Below are positions 51,051-62,667 of a DNA stretch of 64,000 nucleotides, piece by piece. The stretch is from Dromiciops gliroides. Taxonomy: Eukaryota; Chordata; Mammalia; Microbiotheria; Microbiotheriidae. The position numbers and the translations under genes were made by a program. The stretch lies in assembly GCF_019393635.1 (NCBI RefSeq), contig NC_057861.1, positions 55,441,532-55,505,531 of the forward strand, read 5' to 3'. The notes under the pieces were generated by a model. It made no database searches, had not been told where the DNA came from, and saw nothing but the letters and a program-made list of their open reading frames with translations. Each line of letters opens with the position of its first letter. The first letter of the stretch is position 1.

Positions 51051-54000
51051 GTAGGACACCCGGAGAACCTCTTTAGGACCCTGGGTTCTTCCCAAGGCAC
51101 GAATGCCACACTCCCTGGGCTCCGGTAGTAGCTTCCCAAGCCTTCTAGTGGGACACATCTCATTCCACACACCACACACCCCCACCCCCAGGCTCACAGT
51201 CTCCTCCCCTTCCCCCACCATTCCTCCACTCCACCTCTCTTTCCATACTATGATACCCCCTCCCCCTGGCACACACTCCTCCGGACACCATTATACTTTC
51301 TCGTTCTCAGGAAACAATGTATTAAGCCATTCAGCTCCGTGGATGGCCCTGGCTATGCAACAAATGACTTTTTAAAAGATACTGGTTATGGGAATTTAGG
51401 GGGATGAGATATACTCGCTGGTAATAAATAAATAAATAATCCCCGACCTCGGGGAATTTTGAGAGATAAGATAAAATTGCTCACAAATCAGTAGGATACT
51501 AGGTAGCCATTTCTAAAATCGTCCCTGGAGAGAAAACTAGGCCTGATGGAGGATATCTGTACCCTGCAGCAGAGGGAAGAGCAGCAGCCAAGGCTTCCTG
51601 GTTAGAACAACTGGGCTTGGCAGAGGGACTGAGGATGCAGGGCCAGGGAGCTCAGGAGGGAACCTTAGCTAGGAACTGGCCTCTGTCTCCCAAGTTATTA
51701 CTCCCTTTTATACACTCTACATTCCTGCTAAACTGGACTGCCAGCTGATGGCTGTCTGCCATCTTTTCTGAATCTGTCTCCATAAGCCCTAACCATTGGC
51801 AACTTCGGCCACTAGTTTTTTTGTTTGTTTTTTGCCTTTTATATAGTCATCTTCTAGTGTCAGAAAATTCTCCTGTCCCTGTAAATATGAATCTTTTAAT
51901 GTATCAGGCAGTCAAGTTGCAAGTATTAGTACTAACAACAGAGGCAGAGCCGAAAAGGACCAAGGAAACTGAGGCCCAGACAAAGATGAGGCTTGTCTAA
52001 GAGTAAGCTTAGGAGGTAAGCTTCAGGCTTCAGAGCTGGCGCTCCTCCCACCGTACATCAGTCCTGCCATCTGCATAGTGATGAATTGAGAAATCTCTGC
52101 CCCTCCCACCCCATCCTCCTCCCAGCCCGGGGAAAATTTGCAACTTTAATCCTACTAATGCATGAAAAATTTCTCCCCATGTGTTGCTATCTGCTGAGGC
52201 TCCATTGTTAATACTAATACTTGCAATTTGACTTTCTGATACATTAAAAGATAAATATTTACTGGGACTAGGGGAATTTTCCAGCACTAAAAATAACAGT
52301 GTATAAAAGAAAAAAAAAGGAGATAACAGAAAGCATGGAAGTGACTGGAGTCACCAGTGGTTAGAGCATATGGAGGGAAGGGGGCCAAGGATGGAGCCTT
52401 CAGGGACTCCTATGGTTAAAGGGCAGAAATTGGCAAGTGGAAGCAGAGGAGGCTTTCGTAAGGCAATGTGGTGTGGTGGAATTCTAGCTAGACCCGGGAG
52501 TCAGGCCCATCACAGGCAGGAGTATACCAGTCATGGCTTGGGGGGGGGGGGAGGGTAGCTAGGTGGGACATCTCCCCATCATTCATTCATTCATTTATTT
52601 GCTTATTTGTTTGTTCATTCATTCATTCACTCATTTTGGGGGCAATGAGGGTTAAGTGACTTGCCCAGGGTCACACAGCTAGTAAGTGTCAAGTGTCTGA
52701 GGCTGGATTTGAACTCAGGTCCTCCTCAATCCAGGGCTGGTGCTTTATCTACTTCGCCACCCGGCTGCCCCTCATCTTTCCATTATTTAAAGACTCCCCT
52801 TTATCTTAGACCCTTTTCTCTTGTGCTCACAGAAATCTGCCTCTCCAGTAGGCACAGAATCTCTGGCTACATTCTCTGTCTGGACCCTCTGTCATGACCA
52901 ATGATATACTGGGAGTGGAGAGAGGTTAGCATTGCTACTCCCAGAACCTCCTTCTTTAGCCATCACTCAGGAACCTCTGGCCCTTTAATGTTCAGTCCAT
53001 AAACTTTTCTTAAGCCTTTATAATTGTCAGCACAGAAAAGCTAAGCACAAGATTATAGGGAGAAAGGCAAAAATAATCTCCATCCTTAAGTAGCTTATAT
53101 TCTAATGGGAGACACAACGTGGAAATAACTATATACGTGGTAGATTATTGTTGTTCAGTTGATTTAAACTCTTCATGACCGAATTTTGGGGTTTTCTTGG
53201 CAAAGATACTGGAGTGGGGGCAGCTAGGTGGCACAATGGATAAAGCACCAGTCCTGGATTCAGAAGGACCTGAGTTCAAATCTAGCTTCAGACACTTGAC
53301 ACTTACTGGCTGTGTGACCCTGGGCAAGTCACTTAACCCTCATTGCCTCGGGAAAAACAAACAAACAAACAAAAACAACAATACAACCAAAGATACTGGG
53401 GTGATTTTCCATTTCCTTCTCCAGCTCATTTGACAGATGAGGAAACTGAGGCAAACAGGGTGAAGTGAGTTTCCCAGGGTCACTTGGAGCCAGCAAGTAT
53501 CTGAGGCCAGATTTGAACTCAGAAAGATGGATCTTCCTGACTCCAGGCCAAGCCCTGCCACATACTAGATACAGTATTTATAAAGTAAATAAAAGGTGTC
53601 TAGGAAGAGGCACTTGAACCTTCTTAAAGAAAGCTAAGGATTCTAAGAGGTGGAGGTGAGAAGGGAAGGCATTCCAGGCAAGGGAGACAGCTTGTGCAAA
53701 GGTACAGAGAGGAGATGGAGTGTTGGGTATGAGTCTAGCCTAGTATCTGGCACATAGAAGGCATTTACTAAAAACTTGAGAAGCATCAAGTTGGCCAGTC
53801 TGACTGGATTGAAGAGTTTGTGAAGAGGAGTAATATCCATCCTTCTTTTAATGACTAAGCTTTCCGCAATCAGTGCCTCCTCTTCCTTTCCTCTTTGCCC
53901 ATCTTCTTAATTTTCTGCCATTTGACATCTGACATTGCTGTCACCAAAGTTACCAGTGATCTCTTAATTGACATATCTAATGGATGTTTCTTGGTACTCA

Positions 54001-57000
54001 TCCTTCTTGACCTCTCTTCAGCCTCTGACACTGCCCATCTCCCTCTTCTGGTTCTCCTTCTACTTATCTGACTGCTCTTTCTCCATCTTCTTTGATGGAT
54101 TTTTAATCAGGTCATATTTGATAGGGCAAACCCCACCCCCACCCCGCTCCCCCAAGGCTCTGTGCTGGACCCTCTTCTCTCTGTACTATCTCTGTATTCT
54201 GCACTTGTCAATCTCATTAGTTCTCATGGATTCAGTTATCATCTCTATGCTGACAATTCCCAAATTTGTTTATCTAACCTTATTATCTCTTTGTTCAGCT
54301 CTAGTCTTGCATCTCCAACTGCCTATTTGACTAGATGCCCCCCATAGACATCTGAAACTCCTCATGTCCAAAACTCCAATTCATTACTGACAAGGGTACC
54401 ATTATCCTCCCAGTCATCCAGGCTGGAAACCTATATATCATCCTTGACTCCTTACTCTCTCACCTCTCCCCACTTCTATCCAATCTGTTACCAAATCCTG
54501 TTGATTCTACCTTTGTAATATCTCTTGTATATATAACCCTTCTGACGTTACCACCACCCTGGTGCAGACCCTCATTACCTCACTCCTGGACTATTTCGTA
54601 TTAAGTAGTAAGGGTTTTTAAGCCTTTCAAAGTTGTTTGTCCTGACATTTTATCATCCTGTAAATTGTTCTCTGGGTTCTGCCCACTTCACTCAGCATCA
54701 GTTCACATAAGTCTTCCCAGGTTTCTATGAAACCATCCCTTTCATCAAGTCTTACAAGACAATAGTATTCCATTATACTCATATGCCTGCTATATTATAC
54801 CATAATTTGTTCAACTATTCCCCAATTGGTAGGGACCTGCTTAATTTCTAGTTCTTTGCCACCATAAAATGAGCTGTTTTAAAGGTTTTTGTACATACAA
54901 CGCCTTTTCCTCTCTCTTTGGTCTCTTTGGACCCAGGACTAGTAGTGGTATTTCTGAGAACTCATACTTTACTGAGAAAACCAAGATCATTTGCCATGAG
55001 TTCCCTCTTATCTGCCATTCTACTCCTCAAGATTCCCTGTCATCTCTCCTCCTGGTGGTCCTTTTCCTCACTAGAAGCAATCCCTCTGCTTGTGCCTTGA
55101 TCTCACCCCCGCCTCAGTCAGCTGGCCCTCCAGTCTTCCCTTCTCTGTCTCTCATTTCATTTCATTTCTTTTTTCTTTTCTTTTTTTTGGTGGGGCAATG
55201 AGGGTTAAGTGACTTGCCCAGGGTCACACAGCTAGAATGTGTCAAGTGTCTGAGGTGGATTTGAACTCAGGTCCTCCTGAATCCAAGGCTGGTGTTTTAT
55301 CCACTGCACCACCTAGCTGCCCCTCTCTCATTTCTTTTCAAATGATTGTTTACCTATTGATTTGTCTGGGTAGTTCTCTCTACTCCTCCAGGAGAGCATA
55401 AGCCCTTTGAGGACCTAGAGATAATTTTCCATGTTTTCTTTGTATAACCAGAGCCCAGCACAGGCAGTATGGTCCAGTGGAAAGAACAATGTCAGATTCA
55501 GAGACAGACAGAGGTCCTATGTTTGAATCCTGATTTTGCTCCTCTCTGACCTTGGGGAAGTCACAGCTCCCTGGGCCTTTGCTCCTCCTCTATAAAAGGA
55601 GGGGGTTGGACTAGGAAGTCTCTAAGGCCCCTTTCCAGCTCTAAATATACAATCTAAGTAGGTGTTTAATAAATGCTTGTTGGATTGGATTAGACATAAT
55701 CAGGAGCAAGTCACTTAACTTTTTTTTTTTTCAGTGAGGCAATTGGGGTTAAGTGACTTGCCCAGGGTCACACAGCTAGTAAGTGTCAAGTGTCTGAGTC
55801 TGGATTTGAACTCAGGTACTCCTGACTCCAGGGCCAGCGCTCTATCCACTGCGCCACCTAGCTGCCCCAACTTAACTTATTGAATTCTTCAGTTTTCCCA
55901 TCCGTAAAGTAAGGATAATTATAATAATAACTCACATATCTGTAGCACTTAAAGGTTTTGTTGTTTTTTTCCAAACAAAACAAAACACCACACTTTAACT
56001 ATCTCATTTGCTTTTCACAATGATCCTGGGAGGTAAATACCATGGCAAGAATAACACCCATTTTACAGAGGAGGGAACTGAGACTTGCAAAAAGGAAGTG
56101 ACTAATCCAAGCTCATTAAGCTAAGAAGGGTCATAGGTTGAATTTGATTCTAGTCCTCTCCTCACTCCAAGTTCAGCCCTTCTCTCACTGTAGGATGCTC
56201 TTGTTCTATGATACATCTGCCTTCCTCCTGGGATTGTGTGCTCTGAAAAAAAAAGAAAAGTGGGAGTTGTTACAAGGAGAATCACAGGAACATAGTATCT
56301 TAGAAACCCAGGAGGGGAGGAGGAGAGAGAATCTCAAGAAGTTGGGGAGTGGGCCACTGTATCAAATTCTGAATAGAGATAGATGAAGGAGGCTGAGCTC
56401 TGACAAAAGGCCATTGGATTTGGTGGTAATGAGGTCATCAATGACCTTGGAGAGAGTTGTTTCAATAGAACCCAACTGCCAGGGTTTGAGGAGTGAGTGG
56501 GTATGGGGGAGTGGGGGAGGTGGGTGAAAACAGGCCACACACACCAGCTATCCCTTGGAGGACCTGAGTGCAGACATAGTTATGCATTCAGCTCTGCTCT
56601 CCCTGCTGTGAGCTCCCCCCCCCCCCCCGAATTTCCACCTGGATGCCCTGCTGACATCCCAGACTCAGCATGTTCAGAATGGAATCTATTGACTTCCCCA
56701 AGAAACCTGCCTCTTCTCCAGACTTCACTTATTTCCTCCCAGTCCCCCCTCAGAGGGTTCTTGGTCTGACTTCATCCCCCAGCATCTCAGCAATCTTCAA
56801 GTCCTAGAAATTTTGACTACTGCCTCTTCTCCCAGTTTACATGGCCGCCATCTTGGTTTAGGCTTCCCATCACCTCCCACAGGAACTCTTGCAGTACTTC
56901 GCTAAGTGGTCTCTCATTGCTTCCCTCCCCCTGGGTCTTCCTTTTCCATTCCACTCTCCATATACCTTCCAGACATCATCTCAACATATGGGTCTGATGG

Positions 57001-60000
57001 AATCATTCCCCTCCTCCAAAGCCATTAGCAAGTGCTTCCTTGTGGCCCATAAGATAAAATGCACACACCTTACTTAGCTTCCTACTCTCTAGATAGATCC
57101 ACAGTCTGGTCCCAGGCTGCCTTTCCTGCCTTATTTCTCTTTTTTGTAACCTCCATGTTCTAGTCCAAGTGGACCATTGTTTGGTCTTTGAAGGCCACTG
57201 TCATGGGGAAAATGGGGTTGGGGGTAAGGGGTAGGGGTTTGGGGTCCTTAGGAATTCCTCTTTAAAGAATTACACCCCCCCCCAAAAAAAGAAAAAAAGG
57301 GTAGCTAGGTGGCACAGTGGATAAAGCACCAGCCCTGGATTCAGGAGGACCTGAGTTCAAATCTGGCCTCAGACATTTGACACTTACTAGCTATGTGATC
57401 TTGGGCAAGTCACTTAACCTTCATTGCCCCATTTAAAAAAAAAAAGAATTACACCCTCTTGCACACAAAAGCAGTTAGAATAAGATAGTAGTTTATTTAG
57501 AATAAGGAGAAGGGAAGGGAAGGGAAACCATGAAAGAAGTCCTTGGATTTCTCATGGGGAGAAAGGCATGCCACAGAGAGAGTGGCTCTGAGATACCAAT
57601 CTCCTGGAGCAGGAGACAGGCAGGTACTTTTATAGAGGACTGACTGGAAAGTTCCTCTAGTGAGGGAGGACCATCCCCCACTGGTGGTGGCTGGGGGAGT
57701 TGTCGGAGGGGTGGCTTCTGATCTCTCAAGCCATCTCTCTCCTCAAGACACAAAGGAAGCAGCCACACCCAAATTTAACTCCCCAGGGGTAAGGGAGACT
57801 AGAATGAAGTTAGCTCAGTCAGATCTGGTTCCACTTATCTCTTTAGGTGTGTCTGTCCTTTGGTTTAGCTTCTCAAGGAGAAGGTTCCTTGATGTGCCCT
57901 AGAGAACTTTTGGGGTGCTATGGGCCCATAACAGCCACCATATTTTTGGAATGGATCCCTCCTTTCTGTTCAAAATGACCATCTATATACTTATGTGTGC
58001 ATAGCTTCTCCCTCTCCCCTGAGCCAGGACAAAGACCGTTTTCCATTTTTCTTTGTAATCCCAGAACCCAGTGCAGCAGTATAGTACAATGGAAGAAACA
58101 TTTGGATTTGGAAACAGGGGAGGAATTATTAGGCACCATGCTAGGTACTGGGCAAAGACTCCAGTGGCATTCTATCAGGAGAGAAGGTTGCATAAATCAA
58201 TATCTATACAATATATAAAAGTAAAATCAAGGTAAATTTGGGGAAGAGGGCACAAACAGCTGAGAGGGAGGATCGGGAGAGGCTTCATGTAGACCTTATT
58301 GCTTGAGCTGAGTTTTGCAGGAAACGGGGAGTCTACAAGGCAGAGATGAATGAGGAAGGAGTGCATTCTAGGGATGGGGGAGAGACAGTGGAGACCTGGA
58401 AAAGGGAGATAGAGCGTGATGTATAAACAAGAGCACAAATGCCTTTGGGGTGGGGGAACTGTAGAGGACAGGAAGGGGAGGAACATGTAAGAAAGTTGGA
58501 AAGGTCAGGTGAGGCCAGATTTTAAAGGGCTTTATATGTGATCACCTAGAGGTGATAGGGAGCTGTTGGAATTTACTGAGTAATCGAGTGACATGGACTT
58601 GAACTTGAAGAAAAATCACTTTTTGCCACTGTGTGGAGGATGGATTAAAAGGGGTAGAGACGCAGCTCAGGCCATTGTAGTTGTCCAGGAAAGTAGAGTG
58701 GAAACAGACTTCAGTGGCCAATCAGTCCAACCCCCTCTTTTTACAGAGGAGGAAACTGGGGCAGAGGTTAACTGATCCTTATCTCCCCTAAAGGCTCAAG
58801 TCAGCACCTGAATGACCTTGAGCAAGTCTTTTTATCTTTCTCTGGGCCAGTTTCCCCATCTGCAAAATGAGAGGTTTGGACTAAGGCCCCTTCTACCTTT
58901 AGACCGGTGAGCCTGTGGTCTTCCCTGAAACCTCCCTTCCTCCCTAGACTCCCAGCTTAAAGCATTTTCTCAGCTGTCCAGTTTTCCTAGAGCACTTTGC
59001 TTGGCTCTCTTCTCTGCCCCCATCCCCATACCTTGTTTCACACTTACCTGTGCACATGAGGTATCCCAGGGAGTAAGATGTAAGCTTCCTGAAGGCCAAG
59101 TCACTTTTTTGTTTGTTTGGGGTTTTTTTGCTGGGCAATGGGGGTTAAGTGACTTGCCCAGGGTCACACAGCTAGTAAGTGTCAAGTGTCTGAGGCCGTA
59201 TTTGAACTCAGGTCCTCCTGAATCCAGGGCCAGTGCTCTATCCACTGTGCCACCCAGCTGCCCCCAAGTCACTTTTTATTTTTGTTTCCACAGTGCCTAG
59301 CAAGGGCCTTGAACAGAGTAGACATTTAAGAAATATTTATTGAACTAAAGTTGATGTGAGCATCCACCCACCTGCTTCCTCATTTGCTACACATATACAC
59401 ACAGCTCCCTCCTGGACACATCTGGAGGCCCACAGAGGGCCCCTTCACATGCACTGTCTTGGGGCAGCTAGGTGGCGTAGTGGATAGAGCACCGGCCCTG
59501 GAGTCAGGAGGACCTGAGTTCAAATCCAGCCTCAGACACTTGACGCTTACTAGCTGTGTGACCCTGGGCAAGTCACTAAACCCCAATTGCTTCACCAAAA
59601 ACAAAAAACAAAACACATGCACTGTCCTCCCGGGAGCACATATGGCTCTTACTTTATCATTTAATTGACAGCATCACTCCCTTAAGCTCAGAAATAGGTA
59701 CATACATCTGTGCCCTAGACACGGCTTTGCCCAGCTGTTTCCTACTGCTTCCTTCCCAAATTTTCTCCTCCCCAGCTCAGTCACAGAGAAATACCAAACA
59801 CCCCAGCCCCTACCACATCACTAGAACTCACCGTTGCGTGGCCAAGCACAATCCCATTCTGGGTGAGGAAGGGGACCAATGGAAGGGAAGACCCTGGTGG
59901 GCACCCTCAGGAAGCTGGATCCCTTATCATGGGTCAGGCTCCCAGAGGTGTGGGGCAGTGGCAAGCCAGGGGGCAGGGGTGATGCTGGGCTGACCCTCCC

Positions 60001-60179
60001 TGGTATGGTATCAAGGGGACCCATTCCTCAGGTCCCAGTTCCTTCAACCCCTGGCTTGGCCATCTTCTCTGCAGGTCATCCAGGGCCAGCACTATTACCA
60101 CTTCCAGCATCGGGGTGTGGCTGCGAGAGCCCTTAGCCAGCACTGGGGCCACAGTCTAAGGCTGAAGAAAGACCCTAAG
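50793..60179 (+). CDS. PCSK4: Proprotein convertase PCSK4 (PC4), signal peptide and start of propeptide; gene continues right
   Basis: Two exons join in phase 0 (258 + 105 nt, 121 residues). PCSK4 is a furin-like serine protease of testicular germ cells and sperm. The sequence shows a long hydrophobic signal segment, then the conserved propeptide start ([20 protein letters not shown] and [12 protein letters not shown]) and the next block ([20 protein letters not shown] and [12 protein letters not shown]), which follow human PCSK4. The propeptide cleavage site, catalytic Asp/His/Ser and P domain lie right of the window. Intron 1 is 9.0 kb and full of repeats. Furin and PCSK6 are less likely because VSSWAV and WGHHL-like words and REEP6 head-to-head are PCSK4 hallmarks. 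Confidence 0.93.
50829..50894 (+). repeat. PCSK4: Short tandem repeat coding the PCSK4 signal peptide
   Basis: Degenerate 12-18 base units built on CTGACCCTGGCC, CTGACCTTGGTC and CTGACCTTAACC encode alternating LTL, ALTL and LVL motifs. Confidence 0.75.
51400..52320. other. PCSK4 intron 1, proximal part
   Basis: Contains a short (AATA)n at 51423-51440 and an old dispersed-repeat fragment at 51930-52060. The rest is unique. Confidence 0.4.
52577..52635. repeat. (ATTC)n / (ATTT)n microsatellite
   Basis: ATTCATTCATTC followed by TTTATTTGC-like and ATTCATTC units at the tail of the SINE. Confidence 0.9.
52636..52771 (-). repeat. Short marsupial SINE
   Basis: Reverse copy: GGGGCAATGAGGGTTAAG and CGCCACCCGGCTGCCCC. 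Confidence 0.95.
52990..53135 (+). repeat. Unnamed dispersed repeat, 5' part
   Basis: GTCCATAAACTTTTCTTAAG, GCACAAGATTATAGGG and AGTAGCTTATATTCTAATGG. The related 3' part is at 53570-53840, beyond the MAR1 copy. Confidence 0.55.
53147..53568 (-). repeat. MAR1-type CORE-SINE, split by a short SINE
   Basis: Reverse copy: TTCAGTTGATTTAAACTC, GGGGTTTTCTTGGCAAAG and, after the insert, CATTTGACAGATGAGG. Confidence 0.9.
53217..53388 (+). repeat. Short marsupial SINE nested in MAR1
   Basis: Duplication AAAGATACTGGAGTG / AAAGATACTGGGGTG, one mismatch. Confidence 0.96.
53570..53840 (-). repeat. Unnamed dispersed repeat, 3' part
   Basis: AGAAGGGAAGGCATTCCAGG, AAAGGTACAGAGAGGAGATG and GTTTGTGAAGAGGAGTAAT. 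Strand is uncertain. Confidence 0.45.
53850..54605 (+). repeat. L2 (CR1-clade) LINE, reverse-transcriptase part
   Basis: CACCAAAGTTACCAGTGATC, CTTGACCTCTCTTCAGCC, CTATGCTGACAATTCCCAAA and TCATCCTTGACTCC follow L2 ORF2. Near 54236-54270 a frame reads [10 protein letters not shown], a worn YADD-type motif. It is a decayed fragment without a complete ORF. Confidence 0.75.
54610..54905 (-). repeat. LINE-1 3' end, reverse
   Basis: CACTTCACTCAGCATCAG, AATAGTATTCCATTATAC, TATTCCCCAATTGGTAGGG and TTCTAGTTCTTTGCCACC. Confidence 0.8.
55163..55322 (-). repeat. Short marsupial SINE
   Basis: Reverse copy; flanks TCTCTCATTTCATTTC and TCTCTCATTTCTTTTC. Confidence 0.95.
55440..55690 (+). repeat. MIR/THER1-type SINE with an L2-like end
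   Basis: GGCAGTATGGTCCAGTGG, GTTTGAATCCTGATTTTGC and AGGTGTTTAATAAATGCTTG. Confidence 0.65.
55721..55868 (-). repeat. Short marsupial SINE
   Basis: Reverse copy, flanked by CACTTAACTT and AACTTAACTT, inside an old MIR. Confidence 0.95.
55910..56160 (-). repeat. MIR/THER1-type SINE
   Basis: CATATCTGTAGCACTTAAAG, GATCCTGGGAGGTAAATACC and CCATTTTACAGAGGAGGG. Confidence 0.65.
56575..57185 (+). repeat. L2 LINE fragment
   Basis: CCAGACTCAGCATGTTCAG, GGTCTGATGGAATCATTCCC and AAGATAAAATGCACACACC resemble L2 ORF2 3' sequence. Confidence 0.55.
57199..57933 (-). mobile_element. Solo LTR of an endogenous retrovirus, interrupted by a SINE
   Basis: On the minus strand it runs from TGTTATGGGC to CCCCATGACA, with inverted TG...CA ends. 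It is flanked by a perfect 5-base duplication GCCAC (57194-57198 and 57934-57938). A TATA box (TATAAAA, 57634-57628) and AATAAA (57497-57492) mark U3, R and U5. No retroviral gene lies beside it. It is the same family as 6060-6756, in opposite orientation, inside PCSK4 intron 1. The 5-base duplication suits class I or class III ERVs. A fossil of moderate age, clearly diverged from the other copy. Confidence 0.87.
57299..57442 (+). repeat. Short marsupial SINE inside the LTR
   Basis: Flanks AAAGAATTACACCC (57264) and AAAGAATTACACCC (57444). An extra C/A-rich stretch (57278-57298) lies between the left flank and the SINE head. Confidence 0.93.
58120..58760 (+). repeat. Unnamed dispersed repeat (as at 12030), long copy
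   Basis: TTATTAGGCACCATGCTAGG, GAGAGGCTTCATGTAGACC, GAAGGAGTGCATTCTAGGG, TTTATATGTGATCACC and GGGAGCTGTTGGAATTTAC. This is the longest copy in the window. Confidence 0.55.
58805..58915 (+). repeat. MIR-like SINE fragment
   Basis: CCTTGAGCAAGTCTTTTTATC, CAGTTTCCCCATCTGCAAAA and GGTTTGGACTAAGGCCCC. Confidence 0.6.
59111..59265 (-). repeat. Short marsupial SINE
   Basis: Reverse copy; duplication AAGTCACTTTTT (59098 and 59266), inserted in an L2 end (TATTTATTGAACTAAAG at 59330). Confidence 0.96.
59461..59612 (+). repeat. Short marsupial SINE
   Basis: Full copy; flanks CACATGCACTGTC at 59446-59458 and 59614-59626. Confidence 0.97.
60075..60179 (+). CDS. PCSK4: PCSK4 exon 2
   Basis: 35 codons between CTCTGCAG and GTGAGT, phase 0 at both ends. 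Encodes [20 protein letters not shown] and [15 protein letters not shown]. Confidence 0.95.
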
Positions 60180-60302
60180 GTGAGTGGGGGAAGGGGGAGG
60201 AAAACCCTAGGTTTTTTGACCATATTATTTTACCTGCCCCACTTCTCTTCCTCCTGTCCTTGGGGGTGGGGGAGGGCAAGTTGGAGGCTATTATTATTAT
60301 TA

Positions 60303-60386
60303 TTATTATTTTTGGTGAGGCAATTGGGGTTAAGTGACTTGCCCAAGGTCACACAGCTAGTGTCAAGTGTCACCTAGCTGCCCCCA
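60303..60386 (-). repeat. Short marsupial SINE with most of its tRNA part missing, first of a pair
   Basis: Reverse copy: tail and core are present, then AAGTGTCACCTAGCTGCCCC. The A- and B-box regions are gone. It shares outer flanks TGGAGGCTATTATT (60282 and 60543) with the next SINE. Confidence 0.92.
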
Positions 60387-60398
60387 AATACTGAACTT

Positions 60399-60542
60399 TT
60401 TTTTTTTGCGGGGCAATGAGGGTTAAGTGACTTGCCCAGGGTCACCCAGCTAGTAAGTGTCAAGTGTCTGAGACCAGATTTGAATTCAGGTCCTCCTGAA
60501 TCCAGGGCCAGTGCTTTATCCACTGCACCACCTAGCTGCCCC
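60399..60542 (-). repeat. Short marsupial SINE, second of a pair
   Basis: Nearly full reverse copy adjoining the truncated one. Confidence 0.95.
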
Positions 60543-61110
60543 TGGAGGCTATTATTTTATAGCCTCAAAATCATATCACACATCAGAATCTTGGGAAAAT
60601 GGGCCCACAGAGTGGCAGCAACTTGTGCAAGGTGAGTGAGTAAGGAGGAGGACTAGAATCATGGGATTGACAAATCTCAACACTTCTAATACTTGTTCTT
60701 CGAAGGTCTGTAGCAGTGGAGAACTCCTTACTGTTTGAGGCCATTCATACCAGTTTGGAGCAGCTCTCATTATTTGGCAGTTTTTTGTTTTGTTGAACTT
60801 AAGTCAGCTTTCCTGAAACCAGAGGTGTGCTGGAGCAGCTCTAACCCACTCTCTGGAACCAGAAGACATACCTCAGAAGTCCCCTAACACTGCAAATCCC
60901 TGCCTGATTTTATTGTTTTGATTGTCTAGACTTAAGAAAATGATTGAAAACATGTTAAAAATGCAGATTAAACTTAAAAGATGTCTTGCATTTTCTGAGA
61001 GCCTGGTTGTTAAACGTTTATTAGCACACTCTTGCCTGAAATCCACTTATCCTTTTTTGGTCTTCTGGGGCCAAGCAAAGCAAGTTTAACTCCTCTTATC
61101 CATCACAACC

Positions 61111-61325
61111 TTTCTTTTTGTTTTTGTTTTGAAGTGACTTGCCCAGGGTCACACAGCTAGGAAGTGTTAAGTGTCTGAGGCTGGATTTGAACTCAGGTCC
61201 TCCTGAATCCAGGGCCGGTGCTCTATCTACTGTGCCACCTAGCTGTCCCTTAAGGATGGATTTGAACTCAGGACTTTCTGGCTTCAAATCTAATGCTTTA
61301 TCCACTATGCCACCTAGCTGACAGG
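61111..61325 (-). repeat. Short marsupial SINE followed by a second SINE head
   Basis: 61111-61249 is a reverse copy. 61250-61325 is the head half of another (GGATTTGAACTCAGGAC, CTATGCCACCTAGCTG). Confidence 0.9.
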
Positions 61326-61543
61326 CCGCTACCCCTACCCACCCCAAGACTCAGGGGATATCCTTTTGTTGGCTTCACAAGGTATGTGAGTATCCACTTT
61401 TGCTCCACCCCACCCCAACAGCTCACTTTATTGGCTCTTTAAAAAAAAAATTACAAATTTAGTAAGCGACAATGAAAACCTAAAAATATAAAATAAGGCG
61501 GAAAATCTTACATAAGCCCCTTAGCATTTAAAGAGGTACTGTA

Positions 61544-61714
61544 GGGGCAGCTAGGTGGCACAGTGGATAGAGCACTGGCCCTGGATTCAGGAGGACCTGA
61601 GTTCAAATCCAGCCTCAGACACTTGACACTTACTAGCTGTGTGACCCTGGGCAAGTCACTTAACTCCAATTGCCTCATCAAAAAAAAAAAAAAGAAAAAG
61701 AAAAGAAATGAAAT
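61544..61714 (+). repeat. Short marsupial SINE
   Basis: Full copy with A-rich tail; flanks AAAGAGGTACTGT and AAAGAGGTAGTGT. Confidence 0.96.
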
Positions 61715-61822
61715 CTAAAGAGGTAGTGTGGGGTAGCTGATAGAGAGGTGGTCTTGAAGGCAGAAAGACTTGGATTCTGGTCCTGCCTTTGACAATGACT
61801 GACTGAGTGAGTCACTTAACCT

Positions 61823-61975
61823 TTGTTTTGTTTGTTTTTGCAGGGCAATGAGGGTTAAGTGACTTGCCCAGGGTCACACAGCTAGTTAAGTGTCAAGTGT
61901 CTGAGGCTGGATTTGAACTCAGGTCCTCCTGAATCCAAGGCCAGTGCTTTATCCACTGCGCCACCTAGCTGCCCC
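61823..61975 (-). repeat. Short marsupial SINE
   Basis: Reverse copy; flanks GAGTCACTTAACCTT (left, near 61808) and GAGTCACTTAACCTT (61978), inside an older MIR-like SINE. Confidence 0.96.
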
Positions 61976-62304
61976 CTGAGTCACTTAACCTTAGTGGTCT
62001 GGGGACTCTAAGACTGACCTGCATCTTCTTCCTACACTAATGCTTCTTATCTTATTTAACAAGGTCAACCCTCATATATTATATAACAAGCCACAAATAA
62101 GGAAAAATGATCTTTTGTTTTACCCTGTGTCTCCTTCCATGTTCGTCTGAAGTTTTACTTCCTCTGTTTTTTTCTTTAAAGAAAAAAATACCCTTCCCTC
62201 TCCCCTTTTTTTTCCCCTATAAGGCTTGCATGCAGTCATCAAGGCAGGTAGATGGCAGAATATTAGATAGAGTATGGATAAAATCTGGAGTCAAGAAGCC
62301 CTGA

Positions 62305-62490
62305 GCTCAGGGCTAGGTGGCACAGTAGATAGAACACCGACCCTGGAGTCAGGAGGACCCGAGTTCAAATTTGGCCTCAGACACTAGCCATGTGACCTCT
62401 GTCAGCCTCAGTTTTCTCAATAGTTGAATGAGAATAATAATAGCTGAGGGTTGTTGTGAAGGTCAAATGGCATGATATATAGAAAACAGC
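62305..62490 (+). repeat. MIR/THER1-like SINE with core deletion
   Basis: GGCTAGGTGGCACAGTAGAT, GAGTTCAAATTTGGCC, CCTCAGTTTTCTCAATAG and GGGTTGTTGTGAAGGTC. Confidence 0.75.
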
Positions 62491-62515
62491 ATGGTATGTA
62501 TAAAACATGTCACAT

Positions 62516-62667
62516 GGGGCAGCTAGGTGGCACAGTGGACTGGCCCTAGAATCAGGAGTACCTGAGTTCAAATCCGGCCTCAGACACTTAACACACGCTT
62601 ACTAGCTGTGTGACCCTGGGAAAGTCAGTTAACCCCAATTGCCTCACTAAAAAAAAAAAAAAAATTA
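62516..62667 (+). repeat. Short marsupial SINE
   Basis: Lacks GGATAGAGCACC in the A-box region; flanks AAAACATGTCACAT and AAAACACATCACAA. Confidence 0.94.
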
